Positions 26,655 to 34,823 are shown, counted from the first letter of the stretch. The stretch: 64,000 nt of DNA from Lachnospiraceae bacterium GAM79 (GCA_003584705.1 AP018536.1:2418001-2482000); one strand, 5' to 3'. Notes: a model not told the origin generated them from the letters alone. Numbers and translations are program-made.

Positions 26655-27127
26655 ACAGCTACCCGTACCTTTCGGTTTGTGTTTCTATCCTATTTTCCTT
26701 GTCTCTGAAATATCTGCCAGCGATTTATATTCGATCACACTCTGCTCTTGCTTTCATAAGACAATACTTCCATATACAGCCACCTCTCTTTTTGCGAGAT
26801 GACTTACATTCAGACCAAATCAGCTTCTTTTCTGCCATCTCCTGCTCATTTCCAATAAAAAAGGCAGGACAAACAGCCGGATACACTTTTCAGTGCAAAG
26901 CTAATTTAGTCCTACCTAAAATTATTACTATTCAATTTTCACCTCTCTTGGGTACACAAAGCACACTCAGCCCATGAATCTGAACTGCTCTATGTAATGG
27001 TCATATTTCGGATTGATATGTCAGCGCTGCCCTATCCTGTACCGATTTAAAGGTATAAAAATAAGGACTAAATTAGTTCCAACCCCTTGATTTTACTGGG
27101 TTTCTTCTAACTTGTCCCAATTATAAC
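26655..27127. other. Non-coding region upstream of the ParM fragment, with a 13-bp inverted repeat
   Basis: No convincing gene is present in these 473 bases. CTAATTTAGTCCT (26901-26913) is repeated inverted as AGGACTAAATTAG (27064-27076). Partition operons carry repeated operator/centromere sites upstream of parM, so a regulatory role is possible. The same region also holds the junction between the element remnant and the flavodoxin gene fragment. Confidence 0.4.
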
Positions 27128-27526
27128 TCAAGCACCGATCAAAACGGTATCATAAGAATCCCAGTCTGCGGGAGTAATCTCTGTCAGTGCAATATCCCGA
27201 AGGCTCTCATCATCATGCTCTCTGGATACCCGGCTGGAGCTGTTAGTCCAGTTCAGGTCATCACTGGTATAGGGCTCTACCGGAGTGATCTCATACTTAC
27301 TGTAATTTACCATATATTTTGCATCCTGATAGAGGGATTCTCCCGCCGCCGTCACCACAAGACCTCTGTGGGTTCTGGCAAAAAGCTGTACTCCAAGATT
27401 ATTTTCCAACGAATTGATCTGCTTGATCACCGCCGGTGGGGAAATATACAGTTTGTCCGCTGCCTTGCTGAAACTGCCTGCTTCCACCACACAAATGAAG
27501 GTATCCAACTGGGGATTGTACATCAT
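27128..27526 (-). pseudogene. LysR DNA-binding domain fused to a flavodoxin fragment
   Basis: 132 residues. Residues 1-76 are a LysR-type winged HTH (FICVVEAGSFSKAADKLYIS, SLENNLGVQLFARTHRGL). Residues from about 77 switch to a flavodoxin-like sequence (YEITPVEPYTSDDLNW, then DWDSYDTVLIG). In flavodoxins this strand continues GYPIWWG, but here the frame ends after IGA at the edge of the conjugative element. The LysR sensor domain, the flavodoxin start and the flavodoxin end are all missing, so this is a deletion chimera. A MerR-type promoter lies about 70 bp upstream. Confidence 0.8.
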
Positions 27527-27596
27527 TTCTGTTACCTCCTTCTATTGAAAAGGTCTCTTTCTTCCTACGACCAACATTATTGCATCATATAGCGTG

Positions 27597-27627
27597 ATTG
27601 TAGCAGTCGGTAGTAGCTACCGGTCAA
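27597..27627 (-). promoter_or_regulatory. MerR-type promoter (19-bp spacer) with internal dyad
   Basis: On the minus strand TTGACC (27627-27622) and TACAAT (27602-27597) are separated by exactly 19 bases containing the dyad CGGTAG-N3-CTACCG. An overlong spacer with the operator inside it is the hallmark of MerR-family control. The dyad differs by one base from the one in the MerR/spermidine-synthase intergenic region. Confidence 0.75.
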
Positions 27628-27647
27628 TGGTTTTTATATTTTTTTAG

Positions 27648-27679
27648 GAAAAAACGGTGAAGCCTGTTGACTCCACCGT
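27648..27679 (-). terminator. Intrinsic terminator of the spermidine-synthase-like gene
   Basis: Minus strand ACGGTG pairs with CACCGT around a 14-base loop and runs into TTTTTTCC, about 50 bases after the stop at 27731. Confidence 0.7.
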
Positions 27680-27730
27680 CGTATTCTTACCCTTTATGTT
27701 ATTTCAAACTCTATTTGCAAATCTGCCGAT

Positions 27731-29332
27731 TTACAGGTGTTCCATCAATCCGCTGATCCCCTGTTCCTCATAAATATCCTTGTAATACGCTACTTCTTCC
27801 TGAATCAGCTGATCGATGACCTGCATGCCAAGAAGTTCTACAGGCGCCTTGTCATCGGTCATGAGGTAATCTCCGGTCACGTAGGCACTGCTGTTGTCCG
27901 CTACCCGCTGCATCATGTTCTGCAGTCCCGCATCTGACAGATTCTCCACATGATCGGATAATACTTCTATCATATCACTGTGCTGGGAAGCAAACAGTTC
28001 GCGGTTGGTGGAGCCTGCCACGTCTACAGTATAGACATTGTCAAATACGTTGGCAATGGTGTCGGCAAGGTACTGATTGATATCCCCTTCCTTGTTGCCG
28101 TGCATGTTCATATTGACTACCATGACACCACCGTCCTTCAGATGATCTTTGACCATGGTAAAGAATTCCACGGAAGACATCTGGAAAGGAATGGTGATGT
28201 CCTGATAGGCATCCACCATGATGACATCATAGGTGGTATCCACCGCCTGCAAAAAAGCCCTGCCGTCATAGGTAGTCACCTTCACATCCTCCGGCAGGGA
28301 AAAATATTCTCTCGACAGCTCCGTGATCTTTTCGTCGATCTCCACGCCCTCGATATTCATATCGCCGAAATATTTCCGGCACTGGGTCGCATAGGTTCCG
28401 GTTCCCATACCAAGGATCAGTACATCCATGTCCTCTACCGGTTTATCCGGCACCATAAGGGGCGCCGCCATGGCATAGTCATAATACATGCCGGTAAGTC
28501 CCCCTTCTTTCATATAGAGGGATTGGACACCGAACAGCACGTTGGTGGACAGGACCACCTGTCTGTCCGTCTCCGATACCTGCAGATAATTATAGATGGA
28601 CTCTCCTTCGTAGGTCAGATCCTTCTGCCAGAAAGCAAAGGAATCCGAATATCCCAGACCACAGCATAAAATAAAGATCAGTACCGATGCTGCAATCTTT
28701 TTCTTTCCCGTATGCTGGCAGATAAAGTAAATCACAGACAGCAGGATCAGAATTCCGGAAAAGATCAGAAATGTAATGGAGGTTCCCACCGCCGGGATCG
28801 TCACGAAAGTCGGTACGAAGGTTCCGATGATGCTTCCCACGGTATTGAATGCACCTAAAGTTCCCACGGTCTGTCCGCTGTCATCCAGACTATCCACGGA
28901 ATATTTTACCAGAGAAGGGGTCACAGTTCCCAGTAAAAATAAGGGGAACACGAAGATCACCATGCAGGCTGCAAACGCCGCAATGATGAGGAAATTGTTG
29001 CTGACGGTAAAGATCAGCAGTGCGGAGATCCCAAGGATAATGTACTTGCCCACCACAGGGATCAGGGCAATCCAGATGGCCGCGATCAGGATCCTGCCGT
29101 AGAGTTTGTCCGGGTTCGGGGACTTGTCCGCACTTTTACCGCCGTAGATATTGCCCAGCGCCATGGCGATCATGATGGTGCCGATGACAATGGTCCATAC
29201 GATCTGGGAAGAACTGAAATACGGTGCCAACAGTCTGCTGGCTCCCAGTTCCACCGCCATGACGGACATCCCGGCGAAGAACTCTGTGAGATACAAGAAC
29301 AGCTTATTTTTCAAAATTCCTGAATGATTCAT
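27731..29332 (-). CDS. Membrane-fused spermidine synthase-like protein
   Basis: 533 aa. The N-terminal 220 residues hold about seven or eight membrane helices (FFAGMSVMAVELGASRLLAPY at the start is typical of these fused proteins). The C-terminal half is a spermidine synthase/SAM-methyltransferase fold: VLILGMGTGTYATQCRKYF is the nucleotide-binding loop, GVEIDEKITELSREYF the acidic loop after beta-2, and DVIMVDAYQDITIPFQM the active-site region. The aminopropyl-transferase reaction is not assured, as many fused members are uncharacterised. It is divergent from a MerR gene, with a MerR-type operator in its promoter. Confidence 0.8.
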   Translation of the reverse strand: MNHSGILKNKLFLYLTEFFAGMSVMAVELGASRLLAPYFSSSQIVWTIVIGTIMIAMALGNIYGGKSADKSPNPDKLYGRILIAAIWIALIPVVGKYIILGISALLIFTVSNNFLIIAAFAACMVIFVFPLFLLGTVTPSLVKYSVDSLDDSGQTVGTLGAFNTVGSIIGTFVPTFVTIPAVGTSITFLIFSGILILLSVIYFICQHTGKKKIAASVLIFILCCGLGYSDSFAFWQKDLTYEGESIYNYLQVSETDRQVVLSTNVLFGVQSLYMKEGGLTGMYYDYAMAAPLMVPDKPVEDMDVLILGMGTGTYATQCRKYFGDMNIEGVEIDEKITELSREYFSLPEDVKVTTYDGRAFLQAVDTTYDVIMVDAYQDITIPFQMSSVEFFTMVKDHLKDGGVMVVNMNMHGNKEGDINQYLADTIANVFDNVYTVDVAGSTNRELFASQHSDMIEVLSDHVENLSDAGLQNMMQRVADNSSAYVTGDYLMTDDKAPVELLGMQVIDQLIQEEVAYYKDIYEEQGISGLMEHL

Positions 29333-29354
29333 AAGTGTTGTAATCCTTTCCGCA

Positions 29355-29411
29355 TTGACAGTGCGTCTATTTTACGTTATGATTTTATCAAACGGTAGTA
29401 ACTACCGGCAA
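29355..29411. promoter_or_regulatory. Divergent promoters with MerR-type operator
   Basis: Plus strand: TTGACA (29355-29360), 17 bases, TATGAT (29378-29383) towards the MerR gene. Minus strand: TTGCCG (29411-29406), 18 bases, TAAAAT (29387-29382) towards the spermidine-synthase-like gene, with the perfect dyad CGGTAGT-A-ACTACCG (29393-29407) inside the spacer. Binding there would act on both promoters. Confidence 0.75.
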
Positions 29412-29528
29412 TACTTTTTTGTAACTTTTCAGAGCCATGCAAAACTGCGTTCTGCGAATGCTTGCATTCAGTCAGATAAGCAGTTTTATATGGCGAAGTA
29501 ACCACATGAGCAAAAAGGAAGCCATTTT

Positions 29529-29954
29529 ATGTATTCTATGAAAGAAGCCTGTGCCCTGACCGGCATGACCTATGAGAACTTAAAATTTTACTGCAAGGAG
29601 GGACTGGTACCCAACGTGAAGCGGGACAGCCGCAATTATCGTGTCTTCGATGACCACGATATCAAATGGATCCAGAGTCTCGGGTGCCTCAGAAACTGTG
29701 GTCTCTCCATCGCCGAAATGAAAGAATATCTGCATTTATGTCTGGAGGGCGAATCCTCCATTCCCGCCAGAAAAGACATCCTCTCCCGGAAAAAAGAAGC
29801 ACTGTTAACCTCCATGCAGCAGCTGCAGGAGGCCGTGGACTACATCGACTGGAAACAAGGATTCTATGATGACGTGTTATCCGGAAAGACCGCTTATTAC
29901 AGCAATCTTATCCCTGAGACGACACCGGATGCTTCCGAAAGCACAGCTTCCTGA
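29529..29954 (+). CDS. MerR-family transcriptional regulator
   Basis: 141 aa. The N-terminal winged HTH of the MerR family starts MYSMKEACALTGMTYENLKFYCKEG (key YSMKEA and ENLKFYCKEGL), and the second half of the motif is YRVFDDHDIKWIQSLGCLRNCG. A coiled-coil dimerisation helix follows (KKEALLTSMQQLQEAVDYI). There is no metal-binding Cys cluster at the C-terminus, so a small-molecule or redox effector is more likely than a metal. It probably controls itself, the divergent gene at 27731-29332, and the promoter at 27597-27627. Confidence 0.85.
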   Translation: MYSMKEACALTGMTYENLKFYCKEGLVPNVKRDSRNYRVFDDHDIKWIQSLGCLRNCGLSIAEMKEYLHLCLEGESSIPARKDILSRKKEALLTSMQQLQEAVDYIDWKQGFYDDVLSGKTAYYSNLIPETTPDASESTAS

Positions 29955-29971
29955 AACTGTTTGCGCAATCT

Positions 29972-30002
29972 AAAAAGCGGCCATGCGATTAAAGCATGGC
30001 CA
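29972..30002 (-). terminator. Intrinsic terminator of mgtE
   Basis: GGCCATGC pairs with GCATGGCC around TTTAATC and on the minus strand is followed by GCTTTTTAG, just after the mgtE stop. Confidence 0.8.
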
Positions 30003-30024
30003 CCATGAAAACTCATCTCTATTA

Positions 30025-31383
30025 TTACCGGATCAGAAGCAGCCACGCCAGACCATAATAGGTCACTACCGCCACCAGATCGTTTACTGTGGTGATCAGG
30101 GGACCGGATGCCACTGCGGGGTCTACCTTTATCTTATGGAAAAACATGGGGATCACCGTACCAACAGCGCTGGAGATTGCCATTGCCACCAGCAGGGATA
30201 CTCCCACACAGCCGGAGATCCCAAAGGCTCCCATCCAGGTATAACCCTTGAAGAAATGCACATAAATGCCAAGGCACAGAAGCGCCATCACGCCCAACAA
30301 AATACCGTTTAAGGAACCGGTCTTTACTTCCTTGACCACTAGCTGGAACTTCTGTTTTCCTGTCAGGTTCTCGTCCATCAGCACACGGATTGTCACTGCC
30401 AGGGACTGGGTTCCCACATTTCCCGCCATATCCAGCACCAATGACTGGAAGCATATCACGATGGGAAGCACTGCTACCACGTTTTCAAAAAGTCCCACCA
30501 CAGAGGATACCGCCATGCCTAAGAACAGCAGGATGATCAGCCAGGGCAGTCGCTTTTTCATGCTTTGAAGTGTGGGCTCCTTCAGATCCTCTTCTGCGGT
30601 CAGACCTGCTAACTTTGCATAGTCCTCGCCCATCTCATTGTCTACCATTTCGATCAGGTCTTCGGATGTGATGACACCGAGGATTTTCTTATCTTCTGAC
30701 AATACGGGAATCGAGTCCTCCGCATAATCCAGGATCCTGTCCATACAATCATCGATCTTCTCATGATCGGTCACATAAGGATAAGATTTCAACACCAGAT
30801 CTTCCAGATGCGCATTTTCCCTTGCCCGGATCAGATCCTTCAGATCGATGGCTCCGGCGAAAACACCCTTTTCATCTACCACATAGATGGTCATGATATT
30901 GTCGTTTTCTCCGGCCTGCTTTACCAACTCGCTCATAGCCTGCCTGATGGTCAGGTTCTCCGGGATACAGATGTAGTTCGTCGTCATGCAGCTGCCGATC
31001 TCTTCTTCATCATAGGACAGCAGCATCTTCACATCTTTTTTCGCATCCTCGTCCAGCATCCGGACGATCTGTTCTTTCTCTTCCGGATCCAGATCTTCCA
31101 ACAAATCGACGGCGTCATCAGAATCCATCTCGGAGATCACTCTCGCAGCACTCTCCACAGACAGTTCCCGGATATACTTACGGGGTTCCTCAATGTATTT
31201 GAAGATCTCTGCGACCTTCTGCGCTCCCAGCAGATGATACAATCGCTTCCGTTCTTCCTCTGTCATCCCCGCCATCATATCGGCAATATCGTTTTTATGA
31301 TAATTCAATAAAAAATCCAGGATCTCCTCATCCGTTTTCTCGCTGCGAAATAATTCTGCCAGTTCGGAATATTTCTTGTTCAT
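30025..31383 (-). CDS. mgtE: Magnesium transporter MgtE
   Basis: 452 aa, full length. The order matches MgtE: an N-terminal superhelical domain (residues about 5-130, LLEDLDPEEKEQIVRMLDED), two CBS domains (about 135-260, SCMTTNYICIPENLTIRQA and PYVTDHEKIDDCMDRI), a plug helix, then five membrane helices from about 285 with the conserved pore segment GNVGTQSLAVTIR. The cytoplasmic acidic domains sense Mg2+ and close the channel. AAAGGAGACTTAGACT precedes the ATG. A leader ORF and a terminator hairpin upstream suggest transcriptional attenuation. Confidence 0.93.
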   Translation of the reverse strand: MNKKYSELAELFRSEKTDEEILDFLLNYHKNDIADMMAGMTEEERKRLYHLLGAQKVAEIFKYIEEPRKYIRELSVESAARVISEMDSDDAVDLLEDLDPEEKEQIVRMLDEDAKKDVKMLLSYDEEEIGSCMTTNYICIPENLTIRQAMSELVKQAGENDNIMTIYVVDEKGVFAGAIDLKDLIRARENAHLEDLVLKSYPYVTDHEKIDDCMDRILDYAEDSIPVLSEDKKILGVITSEDLIEMVDNEMGEDYAKLAGLTAEEDLKEPTLQSMKKRLPWLIILLFLGMAVSSVVGLFENVVAVLPIVICFQSLVLDMAGNVGTQSLAVTIRVLMDENLTGKQKFQLVVKEVKTGSLNGILLGVMALLCLGIYVHFFKGYTWMGAFGISGCVGVSLLVAMAISSAVGTVIPMFFHKIKVDPAVASGPLITTVNDLVAVVTYYGLAWLLLIR

Positions 31384-31432
31384 AGTCTAAGTCTCCTTTC
31401 TCGTTCTCATCTTTTAAATGCAACGTAAAGGG

Positions 31433-31462
31433 CAAAACAAAAGAAGCATCACACGATGCTTC
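31433..31462 (-). terminator. Attenuator hairpin in the mgtE leader
   Basis: GAAGCATC-GTGT-GATGCTTC followed on the minus strand by TTTTGTTTTG, between the leader peptide and mgtE. An alternative hairpin TGCATA...TATGCA (31466-31483) lies directly before it. Confidence 0.75.
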
Positions 31463-31490
31463 CTCTGCATAAATCTCTATGCACAACAAA

Positions 31491-31589
31491 TCAAAATACG
31501 GCCGTCACTTTCCACAGACAGCTGTACCCTGCTCGCAGGAAAAAAGCACCGTGTTTTCTACTTCGCCCATAACCATCGCAACTGTCCAT
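31491..31589 (-). CDS. Leader peptide of mgtE (candidate)
   Basis: A 32-aa ORF with a very strong TTGGAGGTGAATTTC ribosome site, beginning MDSCDGYGRSRKHGAFF and ending in a Trp/Lys/Val-containing tail. Its stop is about 30 bases before the terminator hairpin, and its own promoter is 34 bases before its start. Position and spacing fit a translated leader whose ribosome progress sets which hairpin forms. No M-box aptamer sequence is recognisable. Confidence 0.6.
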   Translation of the reverse strand: MDSCDGYGRSRKHGAFFLRAGYSCLWKVTAVF

Positions 31590-31622
31590 GAAATTCACCT
31601 CCAACTTGTTTTTTTCGTGGTT

Positions 31623-31651
31623 ATAGTAGCACTGTACCATTTGTTTTGCAA
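31623..31651 (-). promoter_or_regulatory. Promoter of the mgtE leader
   Basis: Minus strand TTGCAA (31651-31646), 17 bases, TACTAT (31628-31623). The predicted transcript start is about 25 bases before the leader ORF. Confidence 0.65.
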
Positions 31652-31723
31652 GCTGTTTTTCTTATTTTTCAATTGCATTTTTTATTGTATCATCATCTCT
31701 TTTTGTAAATAAGCACTTCCGGA

Positions 31724-32022
31724 TCATCGCCTTTCTATCCATTCCTGTGCCATGCTACTGATCACGGATGCGAAATCATCCTCCGTCCAGTATGCAAACA
31801 TAGACTTACTATATTCGACAAATTCCTCCAGAGACACTGTCTTGTACTGATCCGGCATACTCTCTTTATCATCTTCCGACATGTCATACTCTGCAGCCTG
31901 CTCGCTGTCTCCCTGCTCCATCCGCTCTACAATGCAGTCAAAAATATCTCTTTTACTCTTGTAATGGCGGTATAATGCTCCTTTCGTCATGTCAAGCTCT
32001 CCGGCGATCTTTTCATTCGCAA
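31724..32022 (-). pseudogene. TetR-family regulator fragment
   Basis: About 98 residues in frame. ANEKIAGELDMTKGALYRHYKSKRD is the end of a TetR helix-turn-helix (shown by KIAGELDMTKGALY and HYKSK), so the first 25-30 residues of the domain are missing. The ligand domain stops at MAQEWIERR, less than half of the usual length. The 5' edge abuts the HD-domain gene (stop at 32028), and the only in-frame ATG is inside the HTH. Not functional. Confidence 0.75.
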
Positions 32023-32027
32023 AAAAG

Positions 32028-32516
32028 TCATGCTATATCATACATCTCTCTGCAGATCTTTTTCCCAGTTTCCGTCCGGAAAATATTCCGATAAGCGTTC
32101 TGCAAGGCTTCTTCAGACAGTTCGTCCTCACACATGTTTACAAGGAAATCCGCTTCCACCAGAATCTGATAATCAATGCCGTCTATATTGTTGTAGGTAT
32201 GATGATGGGCAATCAGATACTGTACCCGCTCAGAAACTTCTCCGGAAAAACCAAGATCTGACAGCAGCTTTTCAGCAATGACCGGGCCTTCTTTTTCCTG
32301 TAATTTTCCGTTACAGTTTCCGTATTTTTCTTCACACAGATGGATGCCGATATCATGAGTCAGTGCTGCCGTCTCCAAAATAAATAAGGTCTTAGCATCC
32401 ACATTCTCCATTTCCGCAATCAGCTTCGCATAGCTGTGTACCTTGCAAAAATGCTGAATGCGCTTTGCATCTCCATGGTAAAGTTCGATCATTGCCATAT
32501 GTAATTTGTTGATCAT
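32028..32516 (-). CDS. HD-domain phosphohydrolase
   Basis: 162 aa with the HD motif series: an early His in IQHFCKVHSYAKLIAEM, the ETAALTHDIGIHLCE doublet (H-D), YLIAHHHTYNNI and the final VEADFLVNMCED Asp. Such small HD proteins hydrolyse nucleotide or related phosphate monoesters with a metal; the substrate is not predictable. GGAGGAAAATAAA precedes the ATG. The gene overlaps nothing and is followed immediately by the TetR fragment. Confidence 0.8.
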   Translation of the reverse strand: MINKLHMAMIELYHGDAKRIQHFCKVHSYAKLIAEMENVDAKTLFILETAALTHDIGIHLCEEKYGNCNGKLQEKEGPVIAEKLLSDLGFSGEVSERVQYLIAHHHTYNNIDGIDYQILVEADFLVNMCEDELSEEALQNAYRNIFRTETGKKICREMYDIA

Positions 32517-32587
32517 TTTATTTTCCTCCTACCGGGTTTCCTTTGTGATGCTTTCCGTTTTCACGGGCCTCCTGCCTCCGAAATATC

Positions 32588-33040
32588 CTACTGGATCTTT
32601 GATACAATGCCTTCTTCCGTCAATGTCTGCAAACATTCCTGTGCATTCTCATCATGCATCATCTGCCACACCTGCTCCATACCGGGCGCCAGCGGCTTCT
32701 TCAAAAACTGTTCTCCGGAGATCCAGTAGACCTTTCCCTCCTCGGATGAGATCAATTTTCCTTCATATTCCGACGTTTTATATAAAAATCCCACATTCCT
32801 TATATCCCCTGTCATCCAGTGATAAATGCCGGTCAGTCTGGGATTTTGGATCGTCAGTCCAGTCTCCTCATAGATTTCTCTGATCACCGATTCTTTGAAA
32901 GTCTCACCCGGCTCCACATGCCCTCCGGGAAATGTCGTTCCCGAATAATTCTTCCCCACCTTGTCCAGCGCCACCACATTACCTTCTTTATCATAGACCA
33001 TACACATATTCATGAAAATCACTTTTTCAATTCCAGCCAT
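32588..33040 (-). CDS. NUDIX hydrolase (8-oxo-dGTP diphosphatase-like)
   Basis: 150 aa with a complete Nudix box, GGHVEPGETFKESVIREI followed by YEETGL (about residues 39-62), which hydrolyses nucleoside diphosphate linkages with Mg2+. The opening MAGIEKVIFMNMCMVYDKEG and the downstream IYHWMTGDIRNVGFLYKTS resemble MutT-type 8-oxo-dGTP hydrolases of Firmicutes, so oxidised nucleotide clean-up is a reasonable guess. It lies 71 bases upstream of the HD gene on the same strand, possibly one transcript. Confidence 0.85.
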   Translation of the reverse strand: MAGIEKVIFMNMCMVYDKEGNVVALDKVGKNYSGTTFPGGHVEPGETFKESVIREIYEETGLTIQNPRLTGIYHWMTGDIRNVGFLYKTSEYEGKLISSEEGKVYWISGEQFLKKPLAPGMEQVWQMMHDENAQECLQTLTEEGIVSKIQ

Positions 33041-33117
33041 TACTCTCTCTCATTTCTCTAAGATAAACTTAATATAACATAATCTCGTTATATCGGCAAA
33101 TTGTGTTAGTGTAACTT

Positions 33118-33570
33118 GAGAGTTAGTGAAACAAATCCACGAACGCCCATGGCGGACGGAATGTCCTTCCTCGATGTAAGGTCTCCCGGTGGGAATTTTC
33201 TGACGAAAAGTGAGTAGCGGTTCTAAACCGCACGGGCACGGCTCCAGTTGCCATCCATGGCAACGTCCGCCTGTCGCGAACGTCCTGTTCGCTCCACCCT
33301 GTTTTTCTACACTTTTCGAGAAAATATCACCACCTCCCGACAAACATCCTCGGAAGGACATTCCGTCCGCCATGGGCGTTCTGCATTTTGGAAAGTTTAA
33401 AAAAACAGTAGCCCCGGCTGGGTATAAGAATAAGCAGTGCCGTAAGCAGACGTCGGTACTTAGCGGTCGTATTATGACCGCTTATGTACCGCTACGCTCT
33501 GCGACAGAGCGCGAGCGTGCCGCGTTTCTTATACCCTGCCAAGGGCTACGGGATTATTTCACTAACTCTC
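33118..33570. repeat. Non-coding element with terminal inverted repeats and two giant hairpins
   Basis: GAGAGTTAGTGAAA (33118-33131) is inverted at TTTCACTAACTCTC (33557-33570). Inside, a 30-bp perfect inverted repeat joins 33141-33170 with 33352-33381 (starts GAACGCCCATGGCGGACGGA) and continues imperfectly inward. A second stem joins about 33409-33431 (GTAGCCCCGGCTGGGTATAA) with about 33528-33551, with nested pairs such as AGCGGTC/GACCGCT. No convincing ORF occupies it. It fits a MITE-like element or a large structured RNA. The right tip lies three bases from the stop codon of the next gene. Confidence 0.7.
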
Positions 33571-33573
33571 TAT

Positions 33574-33999
33574 TTATTGAATCAAATCATAGCACATAAT
33601 CTTCTGCTGTATCTGCGCATAAGCCTCCGGCTCCAGATCATAGCCCAGATAGGCAATTCCCTGATACACTGTTTCCGGAATGATCTCCGATGAACTCATT
33701 TTTTTACAAATAGCCTCAATCAGATCCCGCTTTGCCGCGATGATCTTCGCATCTGCTGCGTAAAATTGCGACATATCGCAATCTGAAGTATTGCCACAGG
33801 GGTTGAGACAGGTAGCGCAGTCCGGTGCAATGGCGAATTTCTCCGCATGAATCTTCTGAACTGTCTCTTCTTCGCTATCGCCATCTGTCAACCGCAGAAA
33901 TGCTTCCCGGACCACACTGTCCGTCCGTTCTGTTTTGCCATTATTAGACATGGCTCCCACCAAGCCGATCAGGGCGCTGATGATTCTGTCTCCCTGCAT
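33574..33999 (-). CDS. Small cysteine-containing protein linked to the Fe-S gene
   Basis: 141 aa from the ATG at 33999, preceded by GGAGGTTTGTAGG; the ATG at 34017 overlaps that ribosome site and is less likely. The centre has CATCLNPCGNTSDCD, four Cys that could bind a metal or cluster; the remainder is helical (AADAKIIAAKRDLIEAICKK). I do not recognise a named family. It follows the ferredoxin-like gene by 54 bases and probably shares its promoter. Confidence 0.65.
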   Translation of the reverse strand: MQGDRIISALIGLVGAMSNNGKTERTDSVVREAFLRLTDGDSEEETVQKIHAEKFAIAPDCATCLNPCGNTSDCDMSQFYAADAKIIAAKRDLIEAICKKMSSSEIIPETVYQGIAYLGYDLEPEAYAQIQQKIMCYDLIQ

Positions 34000-34053
34000 T
34001 TTCCTACAAACCTCCATTTTTCAGATGCCTGCTTTCCGTACAGGCAATCCTGA

Positions 34054-34782
34054 TTATTCCAAAATTTCTCCGTCAATGGAGATGGTCACTACCTGCCAGG
34101 GCAGGAACTTTCCGCTGTCCTGTATAGCCTTCTTTGCCGCCATTTCCAGTCCTCCGCAACAGGGCACTTCCATGCGCACGATGGTCACGGACTGAATGTC
34201 GTTGTTCCGCAGAATCTCCGTCAGCTTCTCGCTGTAATTCACTGCATCCAGCTTCGGACAGCCGATCAGCGTCACTTTGCCGCGAATGAACTCCTTATGA
34301 AAATTTGCATAAGCATATGCGGTACAGTCTGCCGCGATGAGCAGTTTTGCCCCGTCAAAATACGGTGCCTGCAAAGGTGCCAGTTTGATCTGGACCGGCC
34401 AGTTACACAACTGGGATTTCATTGTCGCACTACTCTCTGCCACAATTTCTGCGTTCTCCGTCCGGTTCATCTGACGCATTCTGCTTCCTGGGCATCCTCC
34501 ATGGGGAATCTGCATACCTTCCCGTTGCATCTTTTCCTGTTGTTTCAGCTGCTGTGCCTGCTTTACTGCCGCCTCATCATAGGCCGGCGCCTCCCGCTCT
34601 TCGAAGGTGATGGCTCCCGTGGGACACCCCGGCAGGCAGTCACCGAAGCCGTCGCAGAAATGCTCCCTGACCAATTTTGCCTTGCCATCAATAATATCTA
34701 TCGCACCCTCGTGACATGCGGTCGCACAAATACCACAACCATTGCATTTTTCTTCATCAATATGAATGATTTTTCGAATCAT
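34054..34782 (-). CDS. 4Fe-4S dicluster protein (ferredoxin-like)
   Basis: 242 aa. Two cluster motifs occur near the N-terminus: CNGCGICATACHEGA (about residues 15-25) and CDGFGDCLPGCPTGAI (about 43-54). The rest resembles the C-terminal part of Firmicutes iron-sulphur oxidoreductase proteins: LCNWPVQIKLAPLQAPYF, LLIAADCTAYAYANFH and VRMEVPCCGGLE. A role in electron transfer to or from an unknown partner is likely. TAAGGAGGCAAC precedes the ATG. Its promoter carries a TGTTG-N6-CAACA dyad centred near -41.5. Confidence 0.8.
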   Translation of the reverse strand: MIRKIIHIDEEKCNGCGICATACHEGAIDIIDGKAKLVREHFCDGFGDCLPGCPTGAITFEEREAPAYDEAAVKQAQQLKQQEKMQREGMQIPHGGCPGSRMRQMNRTENAEIVAESSATMKSQLCNWPVQIKLAPLQAPYFDGAKLLIAADCTAYAYANFHKEFIRGKVTLIGCPKLDAVNYSEKLTEILRNNDIQSVTIVRMEVPCCGGLEMAAKKAIQDSGKFLPWQVVTISIDGEILE

Positions 34783-34823
34783 GTTGCCTCCTTAATTTTG
34801 CTGTTCTCTTTGTCTCTTCGAAT

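Noticed and set aside
26990..27130. A tRNA or att site at the right edge of the conjugative element
   Set aside because: No cloverleaf or tRNA 3' end could be folded, and no matching direct repeat was found at the other side.
31384..31620. M-box magnesium riboswitch upstream of mgtE
   Set aside because: The conserved M-box core sequence is absent; a leader ORF and terminator account for the region.
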